64,000 nt of DNA from Astrothelium macrocarpum (lineage: Eukaryota > Ascomycota > Dothideomycetes > Trypetheliales > Trypetheliaceae), in NCBI GenBank assembly GCA_021030915.1, contig JAGEMR010000009.1, positions 248,001-312,000 of the forward strand, written 5' to 3'. Made by a program: the position numbers and the translations under genes. The notes under the pieces were generated by a model. The model was given only the letters and a program-made list of their open reading frames with translations. It was not told where the DNA came from and made no database searches. This document shows, piece by piece, positions 1-10,908 of the stretch. The stretch's first letter is position 1. Every line of letters starts with the position of its first letter.

Positions 1-274
1 GTTAGTAGCACTGCATGACCCCGAAACGTCAGCGGCATCGGAGACGGGGAGGAAGATGCAAAAGGCGGCGTATTATTATCCTGTCTTGGCAAAGATGTTT
101 GTTCGGCCAAAGAGGGCGCCGAATCGGATGGCAATGCCAGGGAGACAGCTGGAGAAGAGTGAAGACCAGGTTGATGCGATCGAGGCGACGATTAGAGAGC
201 CGACGGAGGAGGAGAACAGTAATCGGAGAGCGATGAAGGAGATTCTTCAGGGTGTAAGTAAAGCCGAAGCTTGA
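1..274 (+). CDS. 3' end of an unidentified gene (truncated at left edge)
   Basis: The frame that ends at the stop at 272-274 is open all the way to base 1, so this is the C-terminal part (about 90 residues) of a gene that starts outside the window. The visible tail has a YYYPVLAKMF stretch, a basic segment, then a charged Glu-rich C-terminus ending SKAEA. I do not recognise the family. A GTAAGT at 252-257 could be a donor, which would change the last few residues. The gene converges on the minus-strand C2H2 gene, with about 300 bp between them and nothing recognisable in the gap. Confidence 0.5.
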   Translation, partial: LVALHDPETSAASETGRKMQKAAYYYPVLAKMFVRPKRAPNRMAMPGRQLEKSEDQVDAIEATIREPTEEENSNRRAMKEILQGVSKAEA

Positions 275-573
275 TCGTGGTATATCTGCAGTCCTGTAAT
301 TCTATGCATGAAAAGGCGGATCATAATAAATGGGTATCATAGATTTGACAGCACATCTGTCGAAATAATGTTAGCCCAAAGCGTACATTGCAAATCAGCG
401 CACTACTATCGCTGTATACTTACTTTCCCAACCACTTTTTCCGGCCTCAGATACCCGCCGAGACTCGCGCTGCCCAACATGTCCGCAATGTCTCTGGGTT
501 TTCGCCTGTGCGGACGCCATCTATTCATTCTTTCCAAATTCAAATACCCATCCCACATCTCCTCTCACCCAGC

Positions 574-1351
574 TCACGGCTCCCACCCAGGACACCCCAC
601 CTCACACCCCGTCGGCCTCCTCGGATCATATCTATCCTCCCCGCCTTCCAAATCGCTCTCACTCTCTTCCCCTGCTTCCACTCCAGGCCCCTTACTTTCC
701 ACGCCCGGATTCTCCACGGTCGGTATAACCTCCTCCTCCGGCGGTACAACTTCTTCCTCTTCGGCCGACGCAAACGCATTCTTGAACCCACCCTTCTTGA
801 ACCCACCGCCCGTAGACCCAGAGGTAGCGTTGCTGGAGGATTTGAGATCCATCTTGATAGCGACAAGACCGGATTTGGCATCGGCGCGACGCTCGGCGCG
901 GCGAGCTTTGGAGGCGAGGGGTTCGCGGTGCATTTGTTTCATTTCTTTAAGACGCTAAAGGGAGTAATTAGATAGACTGCAGACATAGTATGAACTATTC
1001 GAGAACAGAAATTGTGAACCTTTTTGTGCTGATGATCGTAGGAGCTCTCGTGGGCTTCGAATTCATTGATGCGGCTGTAGCCTTTTTGGCAAAGGTCACC
1101 TGGGTGGACAGCTGGTTAGGAAGCTGGAGAGTCTTCGGTAAGAGAGAGGAGGTAGTACAGAAGAATGATTTGAGGGCCTCTCGAGCACTCTCGGTCTACA
1201 CATGGATTAGTATTGGAGCAATCCTGGGTTGTATTGTGACGGGGACCAGCTATGCGAATACCTTTGGGGTGGGATTGGGAAAAGATTTCTATGCGTTAGA
1301 TTAGTGAGACTAGTCCGAATGTGTTTGGGTTGACTTGCTTACCGGAGGCAT
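574..1351 (-). CDS. C2H2 zinc-finger protein, GPATCH8-like, 5 exons
   Basis: Five exons on the minus strand (1343-1351, 1262-1288, 1159-1195, 1020-1099, 574-954) give a 177-residue protein. The spliced frame contains one C2H2 finger, Cys25-x2-Cys28-x12-His41-x5-His47, in the context FFCDLCQKGY and then EFEAHESSYDHQHKKR. This continues directly into RLKEMKQM, a signature of fungal and animal GPATCH8/ZNF804-type fingers. The rest is basic, then a Gly/Phe motif (GGFKKGGFKNAF), then an acidic tail. Relatives are nuclear, and GPATCH8 is linked to RNA processing; a nuclear RNA-related role here is inference. The first two exons are very short (9 and 27 nt), so the extreme N-terminus is the least certain part. 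The finger itself crosses three exons. Confidence 0.82.
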
Positions 1352-1544
1352 TTTCAACTCGAAGCTATAATTCTGATTGCGTGTGGCTGTTGACTTGAAA
1401 TTGTGTAATGTAGGATGAAAATAGCTATGACGCTAAGAATGGTGCTATGAATTGCGGAGCTCTCAAAGACCTCCGAGGGTAAAGCCAGATGAGAACCTCC
1501 TTAACAAAGTCAAGATCATCCCCGATTCCAGCTCAGCCAAGAAA

Positions 1545-2520
1545 ATGGCACAGGTCACAGACGAAGAAGCCCTTGATGAGCTAAAAGAACTTGAACCGTC
1601 CCCGGTCGAGGAGACGCCAATAGACTCGGCCAAGGACAACTACTTTCCAAACTCCACAACGTCATCTCAACCATCCACCAACACCTCATCGCTCGGTTTC
1701 GGCTCCCACAGCCTGAATTTCTACCGTAAGCTTCTCATCCCACCACCCACCAATCCATCCATCCCCTCACTAACACTCATCAGTCCTCCGCACCCAAAAA
1801 TACTCCACCTACGCCTTCTCCATCTTCACCACCTTCCACCTCACCAACACCGCCTTGCTCCCCCTCCTCACCAGCTCCCTCCCCGCCGCCGACACCTACC
1901 TCCTCCTGACCCGCCCATACTACCAATCCCCGCTCGCTGAGCCCCTGCTCATCGGCCTCCCGCTCGCGCTACACCTCACATCAGGCCTGGCGCTGCGCCT
2001 ACGCCGGCGCCGGCGCCTGACGCAGGACTTTGGCGCCGAGACACGCGCGCAGCGGCGCCGCGTCGCGTGGCCGCGGCTCAGCGGCACGAGCGTGCTCGGG
2101 CTCGCGCTGGTGCCGCTGCTGCTGGCGCATGCGGGCGTGAATCGCGGCGTGCCGTTGCGGGTCGCGGGGGGCAGCTCGGATGTCGGGCTGCGGTATGTCG
2201 GGCATGGGTTTGCGCGGTTTCCGGGGGTGAGCGCGGTGGCGTATGCCGGGTTGGTGGTGGTCGGCGTGTGGCATGTGGTGTGGGGGTGGGCGAGGTGGTT
2301 GGGGTGGAGGCCGGATCAGGTGGTGGTGGGGGGTGGGGAGGGGGAGGTGAGGAGGAAGCAGAGGTGGTATCTGGTGAATGGGGTTGCGGGGGTGATGGCG
2401 GGTTTGTGGGCGGCGGGTGGAATTGGGGTTGTGGGGAGGGGTGGGTTGGTGGGTGGATGGTTGGGGAAGGAGTATGATGGGTTGTATAGACATGTACCGA
2501 TATTGGGGAGGTGGATATAG
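1545..2520 (+). CDS. MCP1: Mcp1-like mitochondrial membrane protein (DUF1691)
   Basis: Two exons (1545-1725, 1784-2520; 58-nt intron, GTAAGC...CAG) encode about 305 residues. The N-terminus is acidic and disordered. Exon 2 begins with a conserved YSTYAFSIFTTFHLTNT helix, followed by TRPYYQSP and HLTSGLALRLRRR, which match the fungal Mcp1/DUF1691 family, and several further membrane segments. In yeast Mcp1 is a mitochondrial outer-membrane protein whose overexpression bypasses loss of the ER-mitochondria tether ERMES, pointing to lipid homeostasis. The start ATG at 1545 sits in a good context (gaaaATGG). The frame extends upstream without an ATG. Exon 2 is strikingly GC-rich and G-biased toward the 3' end, unlike its neighbours. 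Function follows the family only. Confidence 0.82.
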
Positions 2521-3250
2521 ATGGGATAGAAGGCCGTTTCTCTCATAAAGTTGGTCAAGATGTGGACCGGGGCTTTTGATTTTGTATCGCTTTCATCTTT
2601 GGAAGTGTTGGACCTTCAATGTCTGTGGAAAGATGAAATGGAAATCAGGCCATATACAGATATCTGGGACGAATATACACTCTGGATTTTAGTGTGCAAG
2701 TTGCCGTTAGTCCATGGCAACAACAAAGACAATCACACAGCATAAGATATAGAATATCCAACAGCAATGATTTCGATCAGATCGAGAAAATCGTTGGCTG
2801 ACTAAAGCAGAGCGGGCAGCATCTTCCGCGATTGGTGACAGACCCCCTGATATGGGAATTAGGGCGCCCCTCATAGAGATGGCAATCTACGTCAGATTCC
2901 CATTTTCCGGTCCCGCAAAAAAACATGGAATTCCCAGGATGTTTGCATTCAGCCCCGATCCCATCGCAGCATGCAATTCGCTCTTGTCCATTCCTCACTG
3001 TCAGGGGTGCGACATCGTATCCTCTGCTAGTCTCCTGCTGCTAGATATTCTTCATCTGCCGTTAATCATGACGTAGTTACACTGCTGCTCTCGGCGGCTT
3101 TGAGGCTGTATTACCTCTTAGATAAATCCCGCTGAAGCTCGGAAATTTTTCATATCTATGTGATACCCAGTTCCTTCGATTTCATACCTTCTTTTGAACG
3201 CGAATATTCTTTCAAGTTTCTCCATCCCGGTTCAAAGCAGTCTCCTCACG
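2521..3250. other. Intergenic, between Mcp1-like gene and dehydrogenase
   Basis: There is no convincing coding frame here. It holds the 3' region of the Mcp1-like gene and the promoter and leader of the dehydrogenase. Small ORFs lack codon bias and splice context. Confidence 0.6.
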
Positions 3251-4762
3251 ATGGCGATGTCACAAGCTGCCTACAAGGCCGAACAGGCTCTTGGTCATGG
3301 CGATAATGCCACGACCGCCCAAGACGTCGCTGGTACCCCTGCCTTCAACCGGGAGCAATATGGCGATCCCAGCGAGAAAATGAAGGCGCTTGCTTGGATG
3401 GGCAAGAACAAGGTCGAAGTGGTCGAGTGCCCCAAACCAAAGGTCATCGAAGACCGAGATGTGATTCTAAAGGTCACGGGGAGCACGGTCTGTGGAAGCG
3501 ACTTGCATTTGCTACACGGTGAGTAGAAGATTTAAAAGACAATCCCCCAGCTTTTCTCACTCCGTCATAGGCACTGTTGTGGAACTGGAAAAGGGGGACA
3601 TTTTAGGTCACGAATTCTGCGGCATCGTTGACGAAATGGGCCCTGCGGTGAAGAATCTCAAAAAGGGCGATCGCGTCGTTGCATCCTTCCAAATCGCTTG
3701 CGGAGACGTACGTCTTTAGCTCTCCCATCTCCTCTCTATCCTGTTTCATTAACGTCCTTCCTAGTGCCACTACTGCAAACAAAAGCTTTCCTCCCAATGT
3801 GAGCGCACCAATGCCAACACCATTGAAAACGCCATGTACGGCGGCCGCACGGCTGGCATGTTCGGCTACTCGCATTTCACAGGCGGTTTTGCGGGCGGCC
3901 AAGCCGAGTACGCGCGTGTCCCCTATGGCGATGTCAATCTCCTCAAACTCCCAGATGACGTCCCAGACGAGAAGGGACTGTTTCTGTCCGACGTGGTGAG
4001 CACGAGCTGGAACTGCGTCGTCGACACGGGTGTAAAAAAGGGCGACGTTGTGGCCATCTGGGGCGCGGGTCCGATTGGACAGATGTGTGTAGATTTTGCC
4101 TTTTTGAATGGCGCCGAGAGGGTGATTCTGATTGACTCGAATTGGAGGCTGGACTATGTGAAAGAGAGGTCGCCAAAGGTAGAGTTGATCGACTTCTCGA
4201 AGCTACCAAAGGGAACTTCGGTTGTCTCGAAACTCAAGGAACTCGTGCATGCCGGTCCTGATGTAGCATTGGAATGTGTTGCGGGTGAGTATCCAAAGGG
4301 TTGGGCGCATTACTTTGAGATGCTTCTCGGCGCCGAAACAGACACGAGTGAGATTATCAATGAGCAGATTGAGAGTGTGAAGAGCTTTGGGCGTGTGGGA
4401 ATTACGGGTGTATACGTTGGATACGTAAGTTCTTATCGATTGGCCCTTGAACTGGAACTTTGCTCACAGACGAATAGACAAATCATTTCAACATCGGTTC
4501 CCTCATGGAACGTGGCGTCCGCTTGATTGGCAACGGCCAAGCGCCAGTGCATCTCTATTGGGAGAAACTGTTGGGTATGATCCAGACCGGTGAGATTGAC
4601 CCATTAAGGATGGTCTCGCATCGTGTCCGAGTTGAAGATCTTGATGAAGTTTACTACAAATTTGACAAGAAGGAGGACCAGATGCAAAAGGTCTACGTAC
4701 AGACAAGATTTAGCCAACCGCCATGCAAGGGTAGTCCAGAACTGACCGTTTATAAGTCGTAA
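3251..4762 (+). CDS. Zinc-dependent alcohol/formaldehyde dehydrogenase (MDR family)
   Basis: Four exons (3251-3518, 3571-3707, 3765-4424, 4478-4762) give 449 residues. Hallmarks are GHEFCGIVDEMG (catalytic-zinc GHE motif), a structural-zinc loop with CGDCHYC and a later Cys, and a Rossmann motif GAGPIGQM. FGYSHFTGGFAGGQAEY is typical of the glutathione-independent formaldehyde dehydrogenase branch. These cytosolic enzymes oxidise alcohols or aldehydes with NAD(P); the actual substrate cannot be read. The first catalytic Cys is in CGSDLHLLHG, which crosses the exon 1/2 junction. The third intron has two possible acceptors; the one at 4475-4477 restores the TNHFNIGSLMERG frame. The start at 3251 (MAMSQ) has a second in-frame ATG two codons on. 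Confidence 0.88.
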
Positions 4763-5738
4763 GGAACTGTACCGGTTCAACGTTTCCTAACAGTAATGAA
4801 TATGGAAAGAGTCGGGCTGTCGGGAGTTCAGCATAACTAGTTAGGCTCAGCACGTGTTGAAAAAGTTACAATCAAAACTACTCCAAAGCTTCTGGAGAAT
4901 CGTATCCAACTCTGTGCATCAACGCCACGCTTTCAAAGCCTGCATGCCATGTAGCTGATCAAGTGTTACGCGTTGCTTTATAGTGTTCTAGTCTTTTGTA
5001 CGGCTTTCCTGTATGTATCATTCGGTCTGCAGAAATCGGACGCGTTCAAATCACCGGTCTCGGTGCCAAGTCGCGTTTGGCAAAAATCTGGAAACATCTT
5101 CTCCCCTGCAAATCATCAACAAGACACGCAAGCCATCCGGGTTGAATGAATTTGAATCTTTAATGATCCTAAGGCCAAAGGCGACCATCTCAGGTGTATG
5201 GTGCCTGACATCTAACAAAGCGCAACAGGCTATCGTAATTTATTGCGGAGTGCTATGTAAAAAGACTGTACCAATACTCCCAAAAACTGGGTTCAATTCG
5301 ATGGGGCGTTACGTCAGCGGTAGAGTATGGGATTGCAGTGCGGTTTTGCATTTAATCTTCATCCTATGTAAGATTCCCTGGAGTCGCCGGATATTACAAA
5401 AAGCAACATATATTGGGTCACGAGTTCGAATCTCGTTCGCCCCTGGATTCTTTTTCCCTTTTTCTTTTCTCTTTCTCAGTCTATTATCCGAAGCCTATTG
5501 TCTCCTGCAGTGCTTAGATACGAGTGAGGCCTTGGGTCTGTGACAATAGATTAGTCAATGCAAATGAGGCTGAGTGGCTCATCTTTCCGGGGATTTACGC
5601 AGACGCAGAGTATGTCAATTGAAAAGGTTCCTTTCAGCTGCTCAATTATCAAGAAAGTATATGTGCTCGTGAGGCGTGTCAAGTGCTCTATTCCACCAAC
5701 CAAAACACCGACCTCGTGAACACTAAATCAAACGCTTC
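4763..5738. other. Convergent 3' region containing a tRNA-like relic
   Basis: This separates the dehydrogenase and noxA, which converge here. The only structured element is the tRNA-like sequence at 5303-5444. A 176-residue frame at 5013-5543 runs straight through that element and has no recognisable domain, so I do not call it. Confidence 0.6.
5303..5444 (+). tRNA. tRNA-like sequence with Cys (GCA) anticodon, interrupted; possible pseudogene
   Basis: GGGGCGT at 5303-5309 can pair, with one mismatch, with TCGCCCC at 5437-5443. A perfect T-arm (ACGAG-TTCGAAT-CTCGT) gives a good B box, and a near A box follows the 5' strand. A TTGCAG segment would put GCA in the anticodon position. A T-rich tract downstream could end Pol III transcription. 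About 70 extra bases lie between the anticodon region and the T-arm, and no clean anticodon 3' strand or D stem forms. It is either a tRNA-Cys with a large unusual insertion or a dead copy; I favour a degenerate copy. Confidence 0.35.
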
Positions 5739-7549
5739 TCAAAAATGCTCCTTCCAAAATTTGAATTGTACCTGATGCGTCGTCGCCTTCTTGCATGCCG
5801 TCTTGATATCCCTCGCTGCAACACTTGGCCCACAGAAATAAACACCAACATCCGTCCTCCTACCCGTATCCAAACTGCTCATATAAGACTTATTTAGAAC
5901 GCCGTCCCGCATTCCCGTAAACAATTTATTGAAATCCGGCCTTCCAAAATTCGTCCGGCTACTCAACTCCGTTAGTGGATCCTTGTCCGTGCCCACGGAA
6001 TTCAGTACAATATTGTTCGCTGTATCCACATCCACCTTCTGCGTTAGATAGGTATGGATGCGCAAAAACTCCTCAGTGCCTCCCCCATTCTGGGCCGCTT
6101 CAGCAATACTCTGCGCCTCGAGTGCCGATAGCAGCGCCTGAAACCACTCGAACGAGCTCGTATCTTTGCACACCCAGATGAACTCCACTCTCCTCAATCT
6201 CCTGGGCGGATCCGGACCCGCACGCACATGCCAGATGTTCTTGAGGATCGACGCCCATGGCGTGACGCCGATCCCCGTACCGATGATAACGACCACCTCG
6301 TTTTCAAAGACGTCCTCGGCCGGTGCGCCATAGGGTCCATCGATTTTGATACGCGGCATCTCGTCTCCCGTTTGCAGTGCGACCTCATACATGCCCATGG
6401 GGTCGAGCTCGTCGTAGAGTTTGGCCTGAGACTGGCCGGCACCGACCGCGTCAGCGAAATCGCGGCTCCAGTCACCGACTTGGCGCATGTGAATGCTGAT
6501 GTATGGGTCAAAAGGACAGGATGTGATGGTAAAGGGGTGCCATTGTTGGTAGGAGACGGAGGGAATGTTGACGAAAAGCCACTGCCCGGCTTTGTAGCGC
6601 ATGGAAGGCTTGACGAATTGGATTTCGACAGCGTCTGTGAGGTGTGAGTGGGAAGCTGGAAGGAGTTTGGGGGAAATGGGGAAAGGACTTACCGAAGGGG
6701 TGGCGGATGACTTTCGTGATTTCCGTATACCGTCTTGAGCGGTATTCACGCCAGAGTCGTTCAAATAGATACAACGCACCTCCGATGAGCTCCCACCTCC
6801 ATCCTTCGTATCCGAGACAATTGTCCCAGAAAGCCTTGCCAGCAAAGGGCGAGTAAGGATTCACTGAGTCGCGTACAAAGCAGCCAGTGGCATGTGTATA
6901 CATGGCTAATAGGAAGGGAATAAAGAGGTGATGAGTATACCAAAAGGTTTCGAAAGATTGCTGACGTATTTTATGGTGGGCAGTAGTATACATAAGCAGC
7001 ATACACAGAAGCATGATGTGACCTGTGATACCACCAGCTTGTGTATAATGTATCTGTACTGCTGCCTCGGGTCGTAATTGATTCTTCTCAACATTGAAGA
7101 AGCTTCATTTATCAGATTTGATTAAACATTAGGAATAAGCGGGGACTTACTTGACATAATGCGATGACACATGGACGATAGTCCAGAACAAGAGGGAGTA
7201 CGCTACTTGTCGGTGAAACCATTGCGACTCATCGAGAGGTAGCCATCTCAGTTTTGGTCTTATCACTCGAAGGATGTTTCGGCAGACAGGCAAAAGAATG
7301 AGGAGAATGTCGACAGATAAGACCAGGCCAGCACCACGGGAGAACCACACTGAAAACTTCAAAGTATTCAGTGCCGCCAAACGTATGTCTCGAGCTTGTT
7401 CCCACCTACATCATGTAAGCGTTTCCCATTTTGATGAGATGGATATGAACGTACCAGCCGAGCGCAAATATGCCAATGTGAAAGCCATGAAAAAGGATAT
7501 TAAACACAAGCTGGCGCCCTTTGAAGAGGTTGACCCATTTTCCTGCCAT
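5739..7549 (-). CDS. noxA: NADPH oxidase NoxA (gp91phox homologue)
   Basis: Four exons (7455-7549, 7151-7405, 6693-7102, 5739-6634) encode 551 residues, the usual NoxA length. The protein starts MAGKWVNLFKGRQL. It carries the haem-ligating histidine helices (WFHRQVAYS, SSHYVNFF, WYTHHLFIPF), the FAD site HPFTITSCP, an NADPH-binding glycine motif GTGIGVTPW, a CGPS nucleotide site and the typical end FKFWKEHF. NoxA is a membrane flavocytochrome that makes superoxide from NADPH and oxygen. In filamentous fungi it works with NoxR and Rac in sexual development, hyphal fusion and infection structures. All three introns lie at frame-consistent GT-AG sites. The protein is complete, with no damaged motif seen. 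Confidence 0.96.
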
Positions 7550-9589
7550 ATTCAGGCCCTTCGTAAACCAAGGGAAACAGGTAGGTTTTATTATACAATT
7601 GAAATGTGTAAAGCCGGACAAATATCAACAGTCCATCATCTGATGCAATAGGGTATACGGCAGCGCTCCAAACCAGAGAAAAAACAGAGACGAGGCGGCT
7701 GAAGGCGCGCAAGCGCCTACGATAAAACTCGACCAGGAAGAATGACTTGGAAGGTGTACAGCTTCACGGTCTGGCTGTGGCAGTATCCGATCACGACTTC
7801 TTGATCTTCGATCTTCTTGTACAAACGAAGTGCGTCTCTAGCGGCCGTTGGTCAAGATACCCGATTCTCTGGATGCGATCGAATGGTTGACGTATTTTGA
7901 CTGAAAGCTGAAGGAGGCGCGGTGTTTCTTCTTCAGCTCGCTATAGTGATAACGATGCGAAACGGGGTTCAGCTAGATGCAGTTTCAAGATGCGATATCG
8001 CAATAATTGTTGTACTCGCTCAGCCCCACAAGCTCAACCGATTTGATGGTAAATTGACCCAATTGCAAATGTCTTCGGATGGCGAAATGCCGATATCAGG
8101 TTTCCTTCAAATCAATGTCGGATTGATAGAAGAGCAATCAAGCATGAAACGTGGACATGAGTGCAAAAGGCGTGCAGAAAGACCAGCAATGTTCCGATGG
8201 ACAATCCATTCGGACACTACTGCACTGCCCAGCACAGATGCTTTATCGAGCAACCAGGGTCCAGGTGCATGACGCGGGGATCTTTGAGCTCCTGTGGATT
8301 CTTTGATCAAGTATTGGTTCTGATCAGCCGGGGGCTTGGAGGCGGCTTCGAGTCCCTTGCGTGGTGCTTGACGCTTGGACGGACGTTGTACGGTGCACAG
8401 CATTGACGAACGGACCGAAGCGAACGAGACCAACCAATCCATGATGGACTTTACGCGCCGCATCTAAAGCCGAAGTCCCGTGGAAGAAGCCAGGACCGAA
8501 AGTTTGGCCCTATCGATTGTACTGATTTGCGGTACCGGCTACCATGGACGGATTGACTGGGACATTGTTTCGCGAACAAAACCCAATTGGAATTGTTGGC
8601 TAGACAATGCTGTTTCTCGCCGGTGGATACCAACAGTCTGTAGACGCCCGTTTGAGCCTTCGGGTTCTTGGTAGCTTGCTCGACCGAGATTCTGTTTCCA
8701 AGTAATAGAACTAAGCACCATGTCTTGAACCATCTCATCACGAAGAGAATGACAATGTGCTTGCTGCGAGTTCATCACCTCGACAACCCCGCAACTGCCA
8801 GTTCACCAAGCTCATGCGGACATATCAGTCATCAATCGAAGCCCGGTTGTCGGCATTCTGTATGGGGCCTGTCTGCCTTTAGGCCGGCCCCCCACAATGC
8901 AAGCGAACTTTGCCTTGTCACATCTTGATGATCACGGAAACCAATCGTGAGCGCCACTTTCAGGGTAGGGTACGACATGCAGGCAGTCAGACAGTCCAAT
9001 CCGGGCAGTCAGAGGCTGTTTTGTGCGATGATTGGATGAAACGATCGAGACGGGCTGGGCGCTTGGGCTGACTCGGCCGTGCGTTCCTGGACAAATCATG
9101 CAGATGCAGCTCATCCTCGTTCTTCCGCTGTGCGCGTCTTGGAGTACTCGAGAATAGAGCTCGACTTGCCGCGTGCACCCCCAAAATTGGCCATCCTCGC
9201 GGGGTCCAGGGATTAGGGATTGAGATTGGTCGGTCAATTGGCGGTTTCTTAGACCAGCCCGCAGTAACAAAGCGGTTACGGTAATATAGTCTGACCATGC
9301 TCTTTTGCTCGGCGTCACCGTTCTAGATGTCCCTCCATCTCCTTCCTGCAAGTGATTGACTTTTTGATTCGCTTGATTTCTCGCAGCTTTCGTCGTTCTC
9401 ATTCTCCGCATTGCTATCACACTTTCTCTTCATTGCCGATTGCTTAGCTCGCATTTCATTTCATCTACAGTCCTCTCCACCATTTCCTGGAGCTCTAGCG
9501 ATGATATCTACACCACAGAGATCTCGACGGTAGCTTAGCAAGACCTTACCACTTGTCTAAGAACTTTGCCATTAGAATCTTTCTCCATC
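7550..9589. other. Long shared upstream region, noxA and orphan membrane gene
   Basis: Two kilobases lie between the divergent noxA and the gene at 9590. Several overlapping frames exist on both strands (the largest is 162 codons at 8932-9420, minus), but none has a domain, good codon pattern or splice context. I read the stretch as noxA promoter plus 5' leaders. Confidence 0.55.
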
Positions 9590-10125
9590 ATGGGAAAGCT
9601 AATCAAGAATCACTGGGCTCGCCTCATTACCATGACAGCAGCAGCTTGTAAGTAGTGCTACAGTAACGGAGCCAAACCCACGACTGACTTGACCTTTTAG
9701 ACCAAGTTGGTGCTTCAATAGAAGGCTTCTTATGGCCAAAAATTCTGTGGGACTTTCTCACCAAGAACCTCGACGGTGCTGTCAAACCCGTTCCAATCCT
9801 CCAAATCCTCAACATCCTCCTTGGCTTCACCGGTCTTGCACTCGAATATCCCATTCCTTGGGTCGCGGATACCGACCTGCATCGAAGCTTCGTATTTAGA
9901 TTGATGTATTACCCGCTGAGCGCAACATGTGCTGTGTTGTTGTATCAGGGCACAAATGCTGCACTATATTACCTTATTGGCATTAGCATATACTTCTGGG
10001 CATACACGGAAGGCGAGGTATGTTACTTTTACCAGCTTTTGATGATTCCTTGCTGACAGATCGATCAGGTGATCTGTGCTAAGCCATGGCGCTTACCTCG
10101 ACGACCACGGACAGTCAAAGTGTAA
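9590..10125 (+). CDS. Conserved fungal four-helix membrane protein (DUF7727-like)
   Basis: Three exons (9590-9647, 9701-10017, 10069-10125) give 143 residues. It begins MGKLIKNHWARLI and has about four hydrophobic helices. Conserved-looking segments are SIEGFLWPKI, FLTKNLDGAVKP and LLYQGTNAALYYL, then a short basic tail after CAKPWRLPRR. The layout matches a small family found widely in ascomycetes and lacking any experimental function that I know of. Two acceptors are possible for the last exon, nine bases apart and in the same frame; I chose the downstream one because relatives read GE-VVC across this junction. Membrane location is predicted from hydrophobicity. Confidence 0.8.
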
Positions 10126-10908
10126 CATTTGCATATACTGTTGACATGGACTTTATTTAATGAGTGATCATTGCATTTACAACGGCGTTGACTTTAGCTT
10201 TGACCGATTGGTATAAGCCTGGATGGTGAATGACGATCCGGGTTTCTCTGTACATATTCATTAGAAGAGATTAGATGGACGTGTCATGAGCTCACGCAAA
10301 ATTACGGAGGTAGAGTGTGGCGACATCAGGGCTGTGGAATTCTTGACGAAGATCACTGGGAAGACCCCAACGAAGTAAATAGGCCCTCACTATTATGCGA
10401 ATTCATTGGAATTTGTTAATCGAATGGAAAGAGATTCATGGAAACCCTCATTGTGGTATCATCATTTGAAGAAAGCTATCAATTCCGAAATGTTTAATGC
10501 CGAAAGATAATCCCACAATCATCAAATCGAGCCACCCCCAGTATAACGCCGTAGAGAAACCTAGACAAACAAATCCCCACACCAGGGTATCATCGATTTT
10601 GTAAAAAAACATATCAAGGCACCCTCCCGTATGACGCCATGGGAAAACAAAGGAAAGAAAACCCAGGAAGCAAGCTAATTTTTTTTTTTTTTTCTCTTTT
10701 TCTTTTCATTGAAAAATATCAGAGCACCCCCCCGCAAAACTCCATAGAAAAATCCCACAATGGAAAAAAGAAAAAAAAAACCCCCCCACCACAACCAAAC
10801 TCCAGGAAACCCTCAAAGATTTTTTTTTTGCCAAATTTTTAAAATTCCAAATTTTTTTTCCCTTTTCCATTTCCATCAAGAAACCCACACCAAAGCACCC
10901 CCCCAAAT
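10126..10908. repeat. A/T homopolymer-rich low-complexity intergenic tract
   Basis: From about 10570 to 10910 the sequence is dominated by poly-T, poly-A and poly-C runs (for example a T run at about 10679-10693) and repeated imperfect CACCCCCC and GAAAAAT elements. The result is short look-alike blocks such as CACCCTCCCGTATGACGCCATGG and its variants. No gene is visible. It lies between two convergent genes. Confidence 0.6.

Noticed and set aside
990..1304. 104-codon plus-strand ORF with two hydrophobic segments, resembling a small membrane protein
   Set aside because: It is exactly antisense to exons of the C2H2 zinc-finger gene, whose spliced frame reproduces a known finger and RLKEMKQM block; the hydrophobicity is a mirror effect.
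8932..9420. 162-codon minus-strand ORF in the noxA upstream region
   Set aside because: No domain, no biased codon use, overlapped by other frames, and no splice continuity.
10670..10880. Poly-T/poly-A runs as a transposon tail
   Set aside because: No target-site duplication, no reverse-transcriptase or transposase frame nearby, and mixed homopolymers rather than a single A tail.
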